NCBI GenBank assembly: GCA_009837185.1
Contig: VXUA01000022.1
Span: forward strand, 1-64,000
Reading direction: 5' to 3'
DNA length: 64,000 nt
DNA from: Gammaproteobacteria bacterium
GTDB lineage: Bacteria > Pseudomonadota > Gammaproteobacteria > Pseudomonadales > Azotimanducaceae
The notes beneath the pieces were generated by a model that was given only the letters and a program-made list of their open reading frames with translations, was not told where the DNA came from and searched no databases. Positions 18,175-28,412 of the stretch are shown one piece after another (position 1 is the stretch's first letter; every line of letters begins with the position of its first letter). The translations under genes and the position numbers were made by a program.

Positions 18175-19428
18175 TTGGCGAAACTAAAACGACACAAAGA
18201 CTTTATCGATACGGCACGAATACCGAAATCGGTTAGACGCATTGTGCAAAAGCTACGCAACAATGGGTTCGACGCAAAACTTGTTGGGGGTTGTGTGCGC
18301 GATCTCCTCCTTGACATTAAACCCAAAGACTTTGACGTGGTTACGAGTGCAACACCGTTCCAAGTCAAACGAATATTTAAGCAAGCTCGAATTATCGGTC
18401 GAAGGTTTCGCATTGTCCACGTCAAGAGTGAAATCGGCGTCGTTGAAATATCCACCTATCGAAAGTGGAATAAAGATCACATAGATCCTGCCGTCCCCAC
18501 ACGTTCAGTAGTACGTAGTCCAAAACAAGTTGGCACTATGAAACAAGACCATCGACTACGCGATTTCACTGTCAATGCGCTGTACTTAGATGTCGAAAAG
18601 AATGTAATCTTTGATTTCGTCGGTGGTCTGCGAGACTTGAAGAATGGACAGCTAAGGTGCATCGGTGATCCTGAGACAAGATTCTCGGAGGATTGTCACC
18701 GCATACTTAGGGCAGTACGATTTGTGTCGAAACTCGATTTGAAACTCACGGAAGACCTTGCACGATCGCTACACTCGCAAAGAGATTTGCTTGAACATTT
18801 AGAGCCGCACCGCTTGAGCTATGATCTAGAAAAAATGCTTCTGCACGGGTATGCTCGTGCGCTCTGTCATAACTTCATAAAGTACAATTTTTTGTCATAC
18901 ATCTTTCCGGAAATTGACACCCGAGAGGCGTTAAGCCAAGCTGCTTTAAAAAACACGGATCACCGAGTAAAGCAAGGCAAGCCGGTACGCTTCGCGTTTC
19001 TGCTCGCCGCTTTCTATTGGCACCACTACCGTGATCTAAACATTCGCAACGACCGTGAAGCCGAAATCTTGGCGGCAAAGCGAGTTTTAGAGGTTCCATC
19101 CCAAAGAATCGCGCTACGTGCTGATGTAAGAGACTTTGTGATAGAGACTTGGCGTTTGCAAGCGAAACTTGAGCAGCGCCCTCTACGAAACGGCAAACAA
19201 GTCCTTTCTCGTAAGCGCTTTCGAGCGGGTTTTGACTTACTTTGTATGCGCGTCGGCCTTGGCGAAGCTAGTCCAGAAATCGCGAGTTGGTGGACTAAAA
19301 TTCAAGAAGTAGCAGAGGCAGAACAAGAGCAGATGCTCAAAGAAGTAGCCCCTGTGCGAAAACGTCGATCAAAACGGCGTCGAAGACCACGTGAGGTCAG
19401 TAAACAAATCGTAGCCGTCACACAGTAA
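18175..19428 (+). CDS. pcnB: Poly(A) polymerase I
   Basis: Adds poly(A) tails to RNA 3' ends, marking them for decay. The nucleotidyltransferase head is clear: LVGGCVRDLLLDIKPKDFDV near residue 38 (catalytic Asp pair in DFD), GRRFRIVHV, EISTYR with the third carboxylate, RDFTVNALYLDV, and GDPETRFSEDCHRILRAVRF. The tail is strongly basic (KRRSKRRRRPREVSKQ), usual for PcnB as opposed to CCA-adding enzymes. 417 residues. The frame begins with TTG at 18175, behind a weak GGGAAG; no ATG is available. It is followed directly by panB; folK, which usually intervenes, is absent. Confidence 0.93.
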   Translation: MAKLKRHKDFIDTARIPKSVRRIVQKLRNNGFDAKLVGGCVRDLLLDIKPKDFDVVTSATPFQVKRIFKQARIIGRRFRIVHVKSEIGVVEISTYRKWNKDHIDPAVPTRSVVRSPKQVGTMKQDHRLRDFTVNALYLDVEKNVIFDFVGGLRDLKNGQLRCIGDPETRFSEDCHRILRAVRFVSKLDLKLTEDLARSLHSQRDLLEHLEPHRLSYDLEKMLLHGYARALCHNFIKYNFLSYIFPEIDTREALSQAALKNTDHRVKQGKPVRFAFLLAAFYWHHYRDLNIRNDREAEILAAKRVLEVPSQRIALRADVRDFVIETWRLQAKLEQRPLRNGKQVLSRKRFRAGFDLLCMRVGLGEASPEIASWWTKIQEVAEAEQEQMLKEVAPVRKRRSKRRRRPREVSKQIVAVTQ

Positions 19429-19458
19429 ACAAGCCCCAAAACACCCGGAATTTTTACA

Positions 19459-20280
19459 ATGAGTAACCAATCTGCCCACACTCCTGTGTCCATCACAACA
19501 CTCGCTAAACGCAAAGAAAAAGGCCAAAAATTTGCTTGTTTAACCGCTTACGACGCGCTGTTTGCAGAACTGATCAGCTCTAGCGGAGTTGAAGTTCTTC
19601 TTGTGGGTGATTCTCTGGGAATGGTCCTTCAGGGACACGATAGTACGCTACCAGTGACTATAGAAGAGATGGTTTATCACATGCAGTGTGTACGACGTGG
19701 TAACCGAGGGAGTCTTATCATGGCAGACCTGCCGTTCATGAGTTACGCCTCAGCCAATCAGAGCTTAGAGAGTGCCGCTGCATTAATGCGAGCAGGGGCA
19801 CATATCGTCAAACTGGAAGGTGGTGCATGGCTCGCCGAAAGTACTCGTTTGCTCGCTGAACGTGGCATACCGGTTTGTACGCACATGGGTCTCACCCCCC
19901 AATCGATCAACAGACTCGGTGGGTTTCGAGTACAGGGTAGAAATCCCGATCAAGCCTCGACCATGCTCGAAGAAGCGCAACTCCTAGAGGATTCCGGTGC
20001 GTCTGTATTACTATTAGAATGCGTCCCAGTTTCTTTGGCAAAAGCTATAACAGAAAAGCTACAAATTCCTGTCATTGGGATCGGAGCGGGACCCAATACA
20101 GATGGTCAAATAATGGTGATGCATGATATGTTGGGAATTACTCCTACGACCATTCGCTCGCCAAAGTTTGTAAAAAATTTCCTTCCTGAAAGTACCGATG
20201 GAATTCGTGGAGCGTTTAGGGCGTATGCCGAAGCTGTACGTTCTGGCTCGTTTCCCACTGCCGAGCACAGTTTTAGTTGA
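19459..20280 (+). CDS. panB: 3-methyl-2-oxobutanoate hydroxymethyltransferase
   Basis: First committed step of pantothenate synthesis: transfers a hydroxymethyl group from methylene-tetrahydrofolate to 2-oxoisovalerate. 273 residues. Family segments: [40 protein letters not shown] with the metal-binding Asp, [25 protein letters not shown], and [19 protein letters not shown]. It has its own ATG and is followed by panC after 6 nt, so the two are co-transcribed. Confidence 0.97.
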   Translation: MSNQSAHTPVSITTLAKRKEKGQKFACLTAYDALFAELISSSGVEVLLVGDSLGMVLQGHDSTLPVTIEEMVYHMQCVRRGNRGSLIMADLPFMSYASANQSLESAAALMRAGAHIVKLEGGAWLAESTRLLAERGIPVCTHMGLTPQSINRLGGFRVQGRNPDQASTMLEEAQLLEDSGASVLLLECVPVSLAKAITEKLQIPVIGIGAGPNTDGQIMVMHDMLGITPTTIRSPKFVKNFLPESTDGIRGAFRAYAEAVRSGSFPTAEHSFS

Positions 20281-20286
20281 GACTAA

Positions 20287-21135
20287 GTGAAAGTCGTTGA
20301 GTCTCCCCACGAACTTCGGGAGACACTAAAGAGATATGGACCAAACGCTAAGATCGGTATGGTTCCAACCATGGGTAATCTTCACCAAGGTCACTTAGAA
20401 CTCGTTCGCCGCGCTAAGAATGATTGTGATGTTGTAGTTACCACCATCTTTGTTAATCCACTACAGTTCGGTACGAACGAAGATCTCGACAGCTACCCGC
20501 AAACGTTTGACGCTGATCATAACGTCCTAGAAACACTTGAAGTAGAGATTCTTTTCTGTCCCGCCGCAGAAACCATGTATCCACAGGGTCAAAATCTTCA
20601 AACTAAAACAATTGTTCCCGACATTGGAAACACTCTATGTGGTGAGAGTCGTCCCGGTCACTTCGATGGTGTAACTACAGTCGTGACAAAACTATTCAAT
20701 TTAGTACAACCCGATAAAGCTTACTTCGGTGAAAAAGATTGGCAACAACTAGCAATCATTCGAAAACTAGTGCTCGACCTCAATTTTCCAATCGATACAG
20801 TTGGAGTACCAACAGTTCGCGCACATGACAACCTTGCGCTATCCAGTCGGAATCAATATCTCAGCGAGACCGAACGTCGATTAGCACCACAACTCTATCA
20901 ACAGCTATGTTCCGTCCGCGACAGTGTTCAAACAGGGAACACCGACTATTCCTCGGAGGAAACGAAGACTATGAACACACTGAGCACTCTTGGCTTTCGA
21001 CCGGATTACGTTGCAGTAAGAGATGCTGACACGCTCAACCATCCCAACGACAAGAGCAACACTCTTCGAGTCTTCGGTGCTGCTTACCTCGGTCGCGCAA
21101 GACTGATAGACAACATACCCATTGGATGCGCGTGA
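20287..21135 (+). CDS. panC: Pantothenate synthetase
   Basis: Condenses pantoate with beta-alanine using ATP. 282 residues. Shows MVPTMGNLHQGHLELVRRA (HIGH-type nucleotide motif), FVNPLQFGTNEDLDSYP, YFGEKDWQQLAIIRKLVLDL and the KMSKS-like LSSRNQYLSETER. Starts with GTG 6 nt after panB. panD, which makes the beta-alanine and is next in the Pseudomonas order, is missing here; the following gene, pgi, overlaps by up to 10 bp. Confidence 0.97.
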   Translation: MKVVESPHELRETLKRYGPNAKIGMVPTMGNLHQGHLELVRRAKNDCDVVVTTIFVNPLQFGTNEDLDSYPQTFDADHNVLETLEVEILFCPAAETMYPQGQNLQTKTIVPDIGNTLCGESRPGHFDGVTTVVTKLFNLVQPDKAYFGEKDWQQLAIIRKLVLDLNFPIDTVGVPTVRAHDNLALSSRNQYLSETERRLAPQLYQQLCSVRDSVQTGNTDYSSEETKTMNTLSTLGFRPDYVAVRDADTLNHPNDKSNTLRVFGAAYLGRARLIDNIPIGCA

Positions 21136-22667
21136 CCAATCGTAGCGACAATAATCAAATCTGGCAAGATCTCGAAACGCATGCGTGTCGATTTTCAGAT
21201 TTAGATCTGAATCGACTGCTGGCCGATACGAAGCGGTTTACCAATTCCCATTTACAGGTTGAGCACTTACTCGTCGACTGGTCACGCCAACTCGTTGATC
21301 AATCCATACAGGATTCACTCGATCAATTAGCAACAAATAGTAGGGTCCATCAATTCCTGCTGAGCATGTGCCGTGGTGACCTAGTTAACAAGACGGAATC
21401 GAGGGCGGCGACTCATGTCGAGCAACGATCGTTGCACGCATCTGATCAATCACTTCAACCAATGTTCAAATTTGCAGAACAAATTCGCAACGGTACCTTG
21501 CGCGGGCATTCGGGAAAATCGTTCACGGACGTTGTCAATGTCGGTATCGGTGGATCACACCTCGGACCAGAGTTGGTTTACCGAGCACTAGTACAAAGAC
21601 AAGGACCACGCCTTCACTTCTTAACGAATACACATCCTGCAGCTCGAAGTGAAATTCTTGATGGGCTCGATCCCGATTCCACGCTGTTCATCATCGCATC
21701 CAAGTCATACGGCACGTTCGAGACTCTCGATAACGCTGGTTATATCCGGCAGTGGATGATCGAACGCGTTCCCCCGAACGCAGACCTTGGGAATCACTTC
21801 ATCCACGTGACCAGCAATCCAGAGCATATAACAAATAACGAAACTGTCCTACGAGTTCCTAGTTCAATCGGTGGTCGTTTTTCAATATGGTCAGCTATGG
21901 GGCTCGCAATCGCGATCGCTTTTGGCATTGACGTGTATCAAGACTTGTTGGCTGGCGCGCGTTCCATGGATATCCACGTACTGGAAGCATCAGATATAGC
22001 ACACAATCTTGCTATCAAGTTAGCTTTACTCGCGGTGTGGAATACCAATGTAATTAAAACCGAATCGCACTTGATCCTACCATACGATCCACGCCTTCAA
22101 CTTTTACCCGCTTACCTACAACAACTTGAAATGGAGAGTAATGGGAAGAGTATTTCCAGAGATGGTGAACCAATAAACCAACATACTAGTCCGATCGTTT
22201 GGGGTGGTGTAGAGACCGACGGACAACATGCATACCATCAACTACTTCACCAGGGAACCCGGAAGTATAGTGCCGATATCATTGTCACTCACTCTGCGAG
22301 TTCGCAGAACGACTATTCGAACACTGAGGATTGGATTCTGGCAAACGCCGTTGCACAGAGTACAGTGATGTTTACCGGTAATCATGTGTCTAGCGAACAA
22401 CGATTCAAGAATATTAAAGGTAGGCACGGCTCAACAATTTTCGTTTTAAATGAGCTCAATGCTTTTAATCTCGGTGCTCTGATCTCGCTCTATGAACACA
22501 AGGTCGCTTGTCTAGGTCATCTCTGGAATGTAAATTCATTTGACCAATGGGGCGTCGAAGCAGGAAAACGATTAGCAGACGATGTCTATGGGTTTTTACA
22601 CCACGGCGAGGCACAAAATGTACCCCCGGCTACTGCTGCCTTGCTTAATAAAATAAAAAAAGCCTAG
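21126..22667 (+). CDS. pgi: Glucose-6-phosphate isomerase
   Basis: Interconverts glucose-6-phosphate and fructose-6-phosphate. 513 residues, a little shorter than the E. coli enzyme (549). Visible are VVNVGIGGSHLGPELVYRAL, the SIS-type phosphate loop IIASKSYGTFETLDNAG, SIGGRFSIWSAMGL, QLEMESNGKS, VWGGVETDGQHAYHQLLHQG with the catalytic Glu and His, and the C-terminal NSFDQWGVEAGKRLA lysine motif. The ATG at 21126 overlaps panC by 10 bp; the GTG at 21132 two codons later would give the common 4-bp GTGA overlap and is an equally good start. Confidence 0.96.
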   Translation: MRVTNRSDNNQIWQDLETHACRFSDLDLNRLLADTKRFTNSHLQVEHLLVDWSRQLVDQSIQDSLDQLATNSRVHQFLLSMCRGDLVNKTESRAATHVEQRSLHASDQSLQPMFKFAEQIRNGTLRGHSGKSFTDVVNVGIGGSHLGPELVYRALVQRQGPRLHFLTNTHPAARSEILDGLDPDSTLFIIASKSYGTFETLDNAGYIRQWMIERVPPNADLGNHFIHVTSNPEHITNNETVLRVPSSIGGRFSIWSAMGLAIAIAFGIDVYQDLLAGARSMDIHVLEASDIAHNLAIKLALLAVWNTNVIKTESHLILPYDPRLQLLPAYLQQLEMESNGKSISRDGEPINQHTSPIVWGGVETDGQHAYHQLLHQGTRKYSADIIVTHSASSQNDYSNTEDWILANAVAQSTVMFTGNHVSSEQRFKNIKGRHGSTIFVLNELNAFNLGALISLYEHKVACLGHLWNVNSFDQWGVEAGKRLADDVYGFLHHGEAQNVPPATAALLNKIKKA

Positions 22668-22704
22668 ATCCGTCGAAATACAACGTTTTTTGGAGAGCTC
22701 ATAA

Positions 22705-24639
22705 GTGTCAGAAACATACCCGGTTCCAGAGGATTTGGTCGAATCCGCCCATATCAATAAAGACAAATACGATTCACTCTATCGTCGCTCGATCGAACAG
22801 CCTGAGGAATTTTGGGCTGAACAAGCAGAAGCGAACATCGATTGGTTCCAGAGTTTTAACCAAGTCTGCGAAGCATCTTTCACCGAAGGACGATTTCACT
22901 GGTTTCGAGACGGCATCCTCAATGTTTCTTACAACTGTATTGACCGACATCTCGACACGCGCACCGACCAGATCGCGATTATTTGGGAAGGCGACGATAA
23001 CCAAAACAGTAAACACATAACTTATCGAGAACTGTATCACGAAGTCTGCCGACTTTCGAACGCCCTTCGAGAACGCGGCGTATCAAAGGGTGATCGAGTC
23101 TGTATTTATCTCCCAATGATTCCGGAGGCGGCATATGCGATGTTAGCCTGTGCGCGAATTGGTGCGCTCCATAGCGTCGTATTCGGCGGTTTTTCATCAA
23201 ATTCTCTCCGCGATCGAATTTTGGACTCTGACTGTCAGACTTTGATTACTGCTGACGAGGGCATACGAGGTGGAAAAACCATCCCGTTGAAAGCTAACGC
23301 TGACGCTGCTTTACAAGACTGTCCCAATGTCCACACCGTACTAACCGTGCAACGTACTGGTGGTAATGTCGAATGGAATGAACCTCGCGACGTATGGTAT
23401 CACGAACTAGTTGACCGCCAAGACGCAGACTGCCAACCCGAACGAGTCGAATCTGAAGATCCTCTTTTCATCTTGTATACATCGGGTAGTACGGGAAAAC
23501 CCAAAGGTGTTCAACATGGTTCCGCAGGTTATCTATTACATGCAACGTTGACCTTCAGATACATTTTCGACTATCACGAACAAGACATTTACTGGTGCAC
23601 CGCTGATGTCGGTTGGATTACCGGCCACTCCTACATCGTATATGGTCCTCTTGCTAACGGAGCTACGACCCTGATGTTCGAAGGTGTACCTACCTTTCCG
23701 GACGCATCGCGATTCTGGCAAATTGTAGATAAGTACAACGTCAACATCTTTTACACTGCCCCGACAGCAATCCGACAACTCATGGCGCTAGGGGATGAAT
23801 ATGTAACCAAGACTTCACGCAAGTCGTTACGTCTATTGGGGACAGTTGGCGAACCCATAAATCCTGAAGCATGGGAGTGGTATCATCGAATAGTAGGAGA
23901 TCGGAGATGTCCTATTGCTGACACGTGGTGGCAGACAGAAACAGGAGGCATCATGATTTCTCCGCTCCCGGGGGCTACAGCACTCAAACCTGGTTCCGTT
24001 ACTCGACCATTCTTCGGTGTCAGACCCGCGCTCGTAGACGACGCCGGAAACATTCTTGAGGAAAACGAAGCCTACGGCAATCTAGTAATGCTGCAACCTT
24101 GGCCCGGCCAGATTCGAACCGTTTACGGTGATCATCAACGTGTGGTCGACACCTATTACAGACGATTTCCTGGTAAGTACTTTACGGGTGATGGAGCTCG
24201 ACGTGATCGCGATGGATATTACTGGATTACAGGACGGGTTGATGATGTAATCAATGTGTCCGGTCATCGACTCGGTACGGCAGAGATTGAAAGTGCTTTG
24301 GTATTGCACGATCAAATCGCGGAAGCTGCCGTCGTTGGTGCCCCGCATTCGATCAAAGGCGAGTCGATCTACGCTTTCGTCACACCGATGGCTGGCGTGG
24401 AACCAGCACCTGCTCTGAAAGAAGAACTGAGCCAATTGGTGCGATCCGAAATTGGACCAATTGCCCGGCCGGATGCGATTCAGTGGGCTCCAGGTCTTCC
24501 GAAAACAAGATCCGGAAAAATCATGCGGCGAATTCTTCGAAAAATTGCCGCAAATGACACAGAAAACTTAGGTGATACGACCACCCTAGCCGATCCTAGC
24601 GTGGTTGACAACCTCGTTCGAGATCGACTAGTCTCTTAA
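22705..24639 (+). CDS. acs: Acetyl-CoA synthetase
   Basis: AMP-forming ligase that activates acetate to acetyl-CoA. 644 residues, matching the family. Motifs: [14 protein letters not shown] (P-loop, about residue 258), [66 protein letters not shown], and the C-terminal [15 protein letters not shown], whose lysine is the regulatory acetylation site in the family. GTG start with GGAGA 8 nt upstream. The 37-nt gap from pgi suggests one transcript. Its stop lies 4 nt from the stop of the convergent pnp, with no terminator between. Confidence 0.97.
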   Translation: MSETYPVPEDLVESAHINKDKYDSLYRRSIEQPEEFWAEQAEANIDWFQSFNQVCEASFTEGRFHWFRDGILNVSYNCIDRHLDTRTDQIAIIWEGDDNQNSKHITYRELYHEVCRLSNALRERGVSKGDRVCIYLPMIPEAAYAMLACARIGALHSVVFGGFSSNSLRDRILDSDCQTLITADEGIRGGKTIPLKANADAALQDCPNVHTVLTVQRTGGNVEWNEPRDVWYHELVDRQDADCQPERVESEDPLFILYTSGSTGKPKGVQHGSAGYLLHATLTFRYIFDYHEQDIYWCTADVGWITGHSYIVYGPLANGATTLMFEGVPTFPDASRFWQIVDKYNVNIFYTAPTAIRQLMALGDEYVTKTSRKSLRLLGTVGEPINPEAWEWYHRIVGDRRCPIADTWWQTETGGIMISPLPGATALKPGSVTRPFFGVRPALVDDAGNILEENEAYGNLVMLQPWPGQIRTVYGDHQRVVDTYYRRFPGKYFTGDGARRDRDGYYWITGRVDDVINVSGHRLGTAEIESALVLHDQIAEAAVVGAPHSIKGESIYAFVTPMAGVEPAPALKEELSQLVRSEIGPIARPDAIQWAPGLPKTRSGKIMRRILRKIAANDTENLGDTTTLADPSVVDNLVRDRLVS

Positions 24640-24643
24640 ATCC

Positions 24644-26749
24644 CTAAACGTTCGGTGGTTTGTCTCGATAACGTTCGACATCAACCATCGACAACTGCAC
24701 TCTTCCACGGTCATCAATCTCGGTGATCACCACTTCAACGATTTGTCCGACCGAAAGTTCGTCATTCACCTTCTCAACACGACCGCGCTTAATACGAGAA
24801 ATGTGTAGTAAACCGTCCTGTTTTGGGAGTATGGTTATGAACGCACCAAACTTCATAATGGACGCAACTTCGCCCGAATAGATCTTGCCCACAACCGGGG
24901 TTTCGGTGAGATCCAGAATTCGCTGTCGGATAGCCGCCTCTTTCGTGTGATTCTCAGAGTAGATCCTAATTTCACCGTCGTCTTCGACATCGAACTCGGC
25001 GTTAAATTCGTCGCGTAGACCTCGAATTGTCGCTCCGCCTTTACCAATTACCAAGCGAATCATTTCAGGATCAATTCGTATCGAGAACACTGCTGGGGCA
25101 TATTCTGAGAGTGCTTCTCTGGGTTTCTCGATCACAGCATCCATCTGCGTCAGAATGTGTTTTCTGGCATCGTGTGCTTGTGCTAGAGCTTGACTCAGTA
25201 TCTCCTCCGTGATTCCCTCAATTTTGATATCCATTTGCAATGCCGTGACCCCGTTCGAGGTGCCGGCAACTTTAAAGTCCATGTCGCCTAAGTGATCCTC
25301 GTCGCCAAGTATGTCCGTTAGCACGACAAACTTATCGTCTTCCTTAATCAATCCCATTGCAATACCTGCAACAGAAGATGGAATCTTTACCCCTGCATCC
25401 ATTAACGCGAGGGAAGCACCACAAACAGACGCCATCGAACTTGACCCGTTACTCTCCGTGATTTCCGATACGACTCTAATCGTGTAAGGAAACTTGTCGT
25501 TGTCGGGTATGAGATACTCCAGCGATCGTCGCGCTAAACGACCATGACCGACTTCTCTGCGACGAGGTCCCATTAATCTGCCAACTTCACCTACGCAGTA
25601 TGGGGGAAAGTTGTAATGCAACATGAACTGATCTGTTGACTCTCCACTAAGAGATTCGATCAATGCTGCATCTCGAGTTGTACCCAAAGTAACGGTAACA
25701 ATTGCTTGCGTCTCACCCCGTTGGAACAAAGCCGAACCATGAGTTCTTTTCAAAATTCCTACATCAATATCGAGATCTCGAACTTCATCGTGTCGTCGGC
25801 CATCAATCCTCGGTTGTCCGTCAAGAATACGTTGCCGAACCAGTTTCTTACCCATTGATTGAATGATCGAACTCACTTCTGAAGGATCAATGGTCTCGTC
25901 TTCTTCGGTCAAAGTTTCCACGGCACTTTGCTCTAAAGACTTTAGTTGATCTCGACGTTCCGCCTTCGTCGTGATTTGGTAGGCTTCGTGCAACCCGTTC
26001 CCGATCTGCTTTGTGACCGCATCCACGAGTTCTTTATTTTCAACCGGTGGGGCATAGACCCATTTTTCGTTTCCTACTGCATCAACTAACTGATTGATTG
26101 CTTGAATTTGTATCTGCATCTCTTGGTGAGCAAACAACACAGCTCCTAGCATCTGGTCTTCGGAGAGTTCGTGTGCTTCGCTCTCGACCATGAGTACCGC
26201 ATTCTCTGTCCCAGCGACGATCATGTTGAGTCTAGACTCCGCTTGTGCGGAAATACGAGGATTCAACACGTAGAGATTGTCGATAAATCCCACTCGATTT
26301 GCGCCGATCGGACCACTAAATGGAACCCCGGATAGTGTCAATGCCGCGGAGGTACCGATCATCGCAACCACATCAGGATCGACATCTCGGTCTACTGACA
26401 TCACCGTAGCGATCACATGTACTTCGTGTTGGAAGCCATCATGAAATAGCGGTCGTATTGGTCTGTCAATGAGCCTACTCGTGAGAGTCTCTTTTTCTGT
26501 AGGACGACCCTCGCGCCGAAAAAAGCCTCCGGGAATTTTCCCAGCCGCGTACGTGCGTTCTTGGTAATCTACCGTTAGTGGAAAAAAACTAACTCCTTCA
26601 CGCGGTTCTGGTGCAGCCACAACAGTGCAGAGCACCGAATTGTCGTCCATGTGTGCCATAACAGCAGCGGTCGCTTGGCGTGCGATCCGACCAGTCTCAA
26701 GAGTAACTTTATGATCGCCGAGTTCAAACTCGACTTTTGAAGGTTTCAA
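24644..26749 (-). CDS. pnp: Polyribonucleotide nucleotidyltransferase
   Basis: Phosphorolytic 3'-5' exoribonuclease of the RNA degradosome. 701 residues in the standard order: first RNase PH domain, helical linker, second RNase PH domain ([41 protein letters not shown] with active-site residues), KH domain ([14 protein letters not shown]) and S1 domain ([17 protein letters not shown]). The reading frame starts with TTG behind AAGGA. It follows rpsO by 21 nt, as in nearly all gammaproteobacteria, and is the last gene of the rimP-nusA-infB-rbfA-truB-rpsO-pnp series. The short leader leaves little room for the RNase III stem known upstream of E. coli pnp. Confidence 0.97.
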   Translation of the reverse strand: MKPSKVEFELGDHKVTLETGRIARQATAAVMAHMDDNSVLCTVVAAPEPREGVSFFPLTVDYQERTYAAGKIPGGFFRREGRPTEKETLTSRLIDRPIRPLFHDGFQHEVHVIATVMSVDRDVDPDVVAMIGTSAALTLSGVPFSGPIGANRVGFIDNLYVLNPRISAQAESRLNMIVAGTENAVLMVESEAHELSEDQMLGAVLFAHQEMQIQIQAINQLVDAVGNEKWVYAPPVENKELVDAVTKQIGNGLHEAYQITTKAERRDQLKSLEQSAVETLTEEDETIDPSEVSSIIQSMGKKLVRQRILDGQPRIDGRRHDEVRDLDIDVGILKRTHGSALFQRGETQAIVTVTLGTTRDAALIESLSGESTDQFMLHYNFPPYCVGEVGRLMGPRRREVGHGRLARRSLEYLIPDNDKFPYTIRVVSEITESNGSSSMASVCGASLALMDAGVKIPSSVAGIAMGLIKEDDKFVVLTDILGDEDHLGDMDFKVAGTSNGVTALQMDIKIEGITEEILSQALAQAHDARKHILTQMDAVIEKPREALSEYAPAVFSIRIDPEMIRLVIGKGGATIRGLRDEFNAEFDVEDDGEIRIYSENHTKEAAIRQRILDLTETPVVGKIYSGEVASIMKFGAFITILPKQDGLLHISRIKRGRVEKVNDELSVGQIVEVVITEIDDRGRVQLSMVDVERYRDKPPNV

Positions 26750-26770
26750 ATTGTGTTCCTTGTATTGTGA

Positions 26771-27040
26771 TTAACGGCGAATGCCAAGCTTAGCAATGAG
26801 TTTTGCGTATCTGTCAAGATCTTTTGATCGCAGATAATCCAGCAGTTTACGCCGCTGCGCTACCATGTTTTGTAGACCCCGTCGGGAATGGTTATCGCCT
26901 TTATGAACTTCCAGGTGTTCCTGAACGCTCTGTATGTTCTTCGTCAAGAGTGCTACTTGAACCTCCGGCGACCCCGTGTCGTTTTCGCCGCGGCCGAATT
27001 CCTGCAGTGTTTCTTGTTTTGTCTCGGTTGTTAACGCCAT
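26771..27040 (-). CDS. rpsO: 30S ribosomal protein S15
   Basis: Small-subunit protein that binds 16S rRNA helices 20-22 early in assembly. 89 residues including initiator Met, the E. coli length, with the family pattern [40 protein letters not shown] and [16 protein letters not shown] strong AAGGAG ribosome site lies upstream (CTAAGGAGAAAATATG, minus strand). It sits between truB (42 nt) and pnp (21 nt) in the expected order. Confidence 0.98.
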   Translation of the reverse strand: MALTTETKQETLQEFGRGENDTGSPEVQVALLTKNIQSVQEHLEVHKGDNHSRRGLQNMVAQRRKLLDYLRSKDLDRYAKLIAKLGIRR

Positions 27041-27082
27041 ATTTTCTCCTTAGTCTATGTTGTCGTTTGCTTCCAAAAGTAG

Positions 27083-28000
27083 CTAATTCATGATCCGTCG
27101 CGGTGCGACGCGACCGTCTTCTAATATCTCTCCGACACCCAAAAATTTGGTGGGTGCATTGTCAACAATCTCACACACTTTGACCCACCCTTCTGTCGGT
27201 GCGTTGTTCACGCGCACCGCCTGGCCATGTCGTACGTTGTATGCCATGCCTCCACGGACAAAAATCGTTGGCCAACCCTCAACCGTACTAGCTGTGGGTA
27301 AAAGCAATTCGTCGATTCTTTGTTCCTCGCGCGCTTTCTCAAGTTGTTCCATCGTTATCGCGCCGCTATCGTCGTATGGTCCGGCTTGTGTTCGGCGCAA
27401 AGCGACAACGTGCGCACCGCTACCTAACTGCTCACCAATATCCGCAACCAAAGTGCGAATGTACGTACCTTTACTACAGTGAATGTTTAACCTAAAACGA
27501 TCCCCTGCAAAACTCTCTAATTTGTTCTCATAAATAGTTACCGGACGAGGTTCTCGGGGTACCTCTTTTCCTTGGTGGGCTAGCTTGTACAGTGGTTGTC
27601 CGTTCTGTTTCACCGCCGAAAACATGGAAGGAATTTGTTGAATGTTCCCTTGGTAGTCTGCGAGGACGGTTTCGATTTTCTCAGCGGTTACATGGGAATA
27701 AGAGCTCTCGCCAATAACGGTTCCGTCGGCATCCCCACTGTCCGTAGCGATACCCAACACCGCATCAACTACATAGTGCTTGTCGGCTTGAAACAAAAAC
27801 TGAGAAAATTTCGTAGCAGCTCCGAAGCACAATGGTAAAACACCAGTTGCGAGGGGGTCCAAACTGCCCGTATGACCAACCTTTTTAGCACCAAAGAGTT
27901 TCTTAGCTTGCTGCGTCGCACGACTCGAAGTCAACCCCGGTGGTTTGTCGAGCACTAGTACGCCGTCGACATCTCGACCGCGGGAACGTCGTTTACTCAC
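27083..28000 (-). CDS. truB: tRNA pseudouridine(55) synthase
   Basis: Makes pseudouridine 55 in the T loop of tRNAs. 305 residues. The catalytic region is GHTGSLDPLATGVLPLCFG (Asp is the nucleophile), preceded by VLVLDKPPGLTSSRATQQ and followed by RPVTIYENKLESF, CSKGTYIRTLVADIGEQLG and RRTQAGPY. A C-terminal PUA-like domain is present. Start overlaps the rbfA stop by 8 bp, indicating tight operon coupling. Confidence 0.97.
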   Translation of the reverse strand: MSKRRSRGRDVDGVLVLDKPPGLTSSRATQQAKKLFGAKKVGHTGSLDPLATGVLPLCFGAATKFSQFLFQADKHYVVDAVLGIATDSGDADGTVIGESSYSHVTAEKIETVLADYQGNIQQIPSMFSAVKQNGQPLYKLAHQGKEVPREPRPVTIYENKLESFAGDRFRLNIHCSKGTYIRTLVADIGEQLGSGAHVVALRRTQAGPYDDSGAITMEQLEKAREEQRIDELLLPTASTVEGWPTIFVRGGMAYNVRHGQAVRVNNAPTEGWVKVCEIVDNAPTKFLGVGEILEDGRVAPRRIMN

Positions 28001-28412
28001 AGTGCGTTTCTACGCTCGACGTCTCGCGCGCCATTGCTTGATCGATCAGAGCGTCGATATGCGATCCCTCATCCTCGACGTCGTCATAATGGAACTGTAG
28101 TGCTGGCGTTGTTCGCATCGAATGGCGCTTCGCCAACTCAGACCGTAAAAATCCTGCAGCTCGCTGCAATACTTGCACCAACTCTTCCCTATCAATGGTC
28201 TGGTCTAAATCAACCGCTCGAATGTACACATTGGCAGAAGATAAATCACCAGTAACTCGCACATCATTTACGATGACGTTTTGTGCCTCAATTCGTGGAT
28301 CTCGCATTTTTAACCGAATGAGTGTCGACAGTTCCTTACGAATGAGTTCTGCGACCCGCTCTTCTCGACCGAACGATCGGTCTCGATTGATAATTCGAAC
28401 TCGTCGCATCAC
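27993..28412 (-). CDS. rbfA: 30S ribosome-binding factor A
   Basis: Cold-adaptation and 16S maturation factor that binds the free 30S subunit. 139 residues with the KH-like fold pattern [46 protein letters not shown] and [12 protein letters not shown]. It overlaps infB by 4 bp upstream and truB by 8 bp downstream, the canonical position. Confidence 0.95.
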   Translation of the reverse strand: MMRRVRIINRDRSFGREERVAELIRKELSTLIRLKMRDPRIEAQNVIVNDVRVTGDLSSANVYIRAVDLDQTIDREELVQVLQRAAGFLRSELAKRHSMRTTPALQFHYDDVEDEGSHIDALIDQAMARETSSVETHCE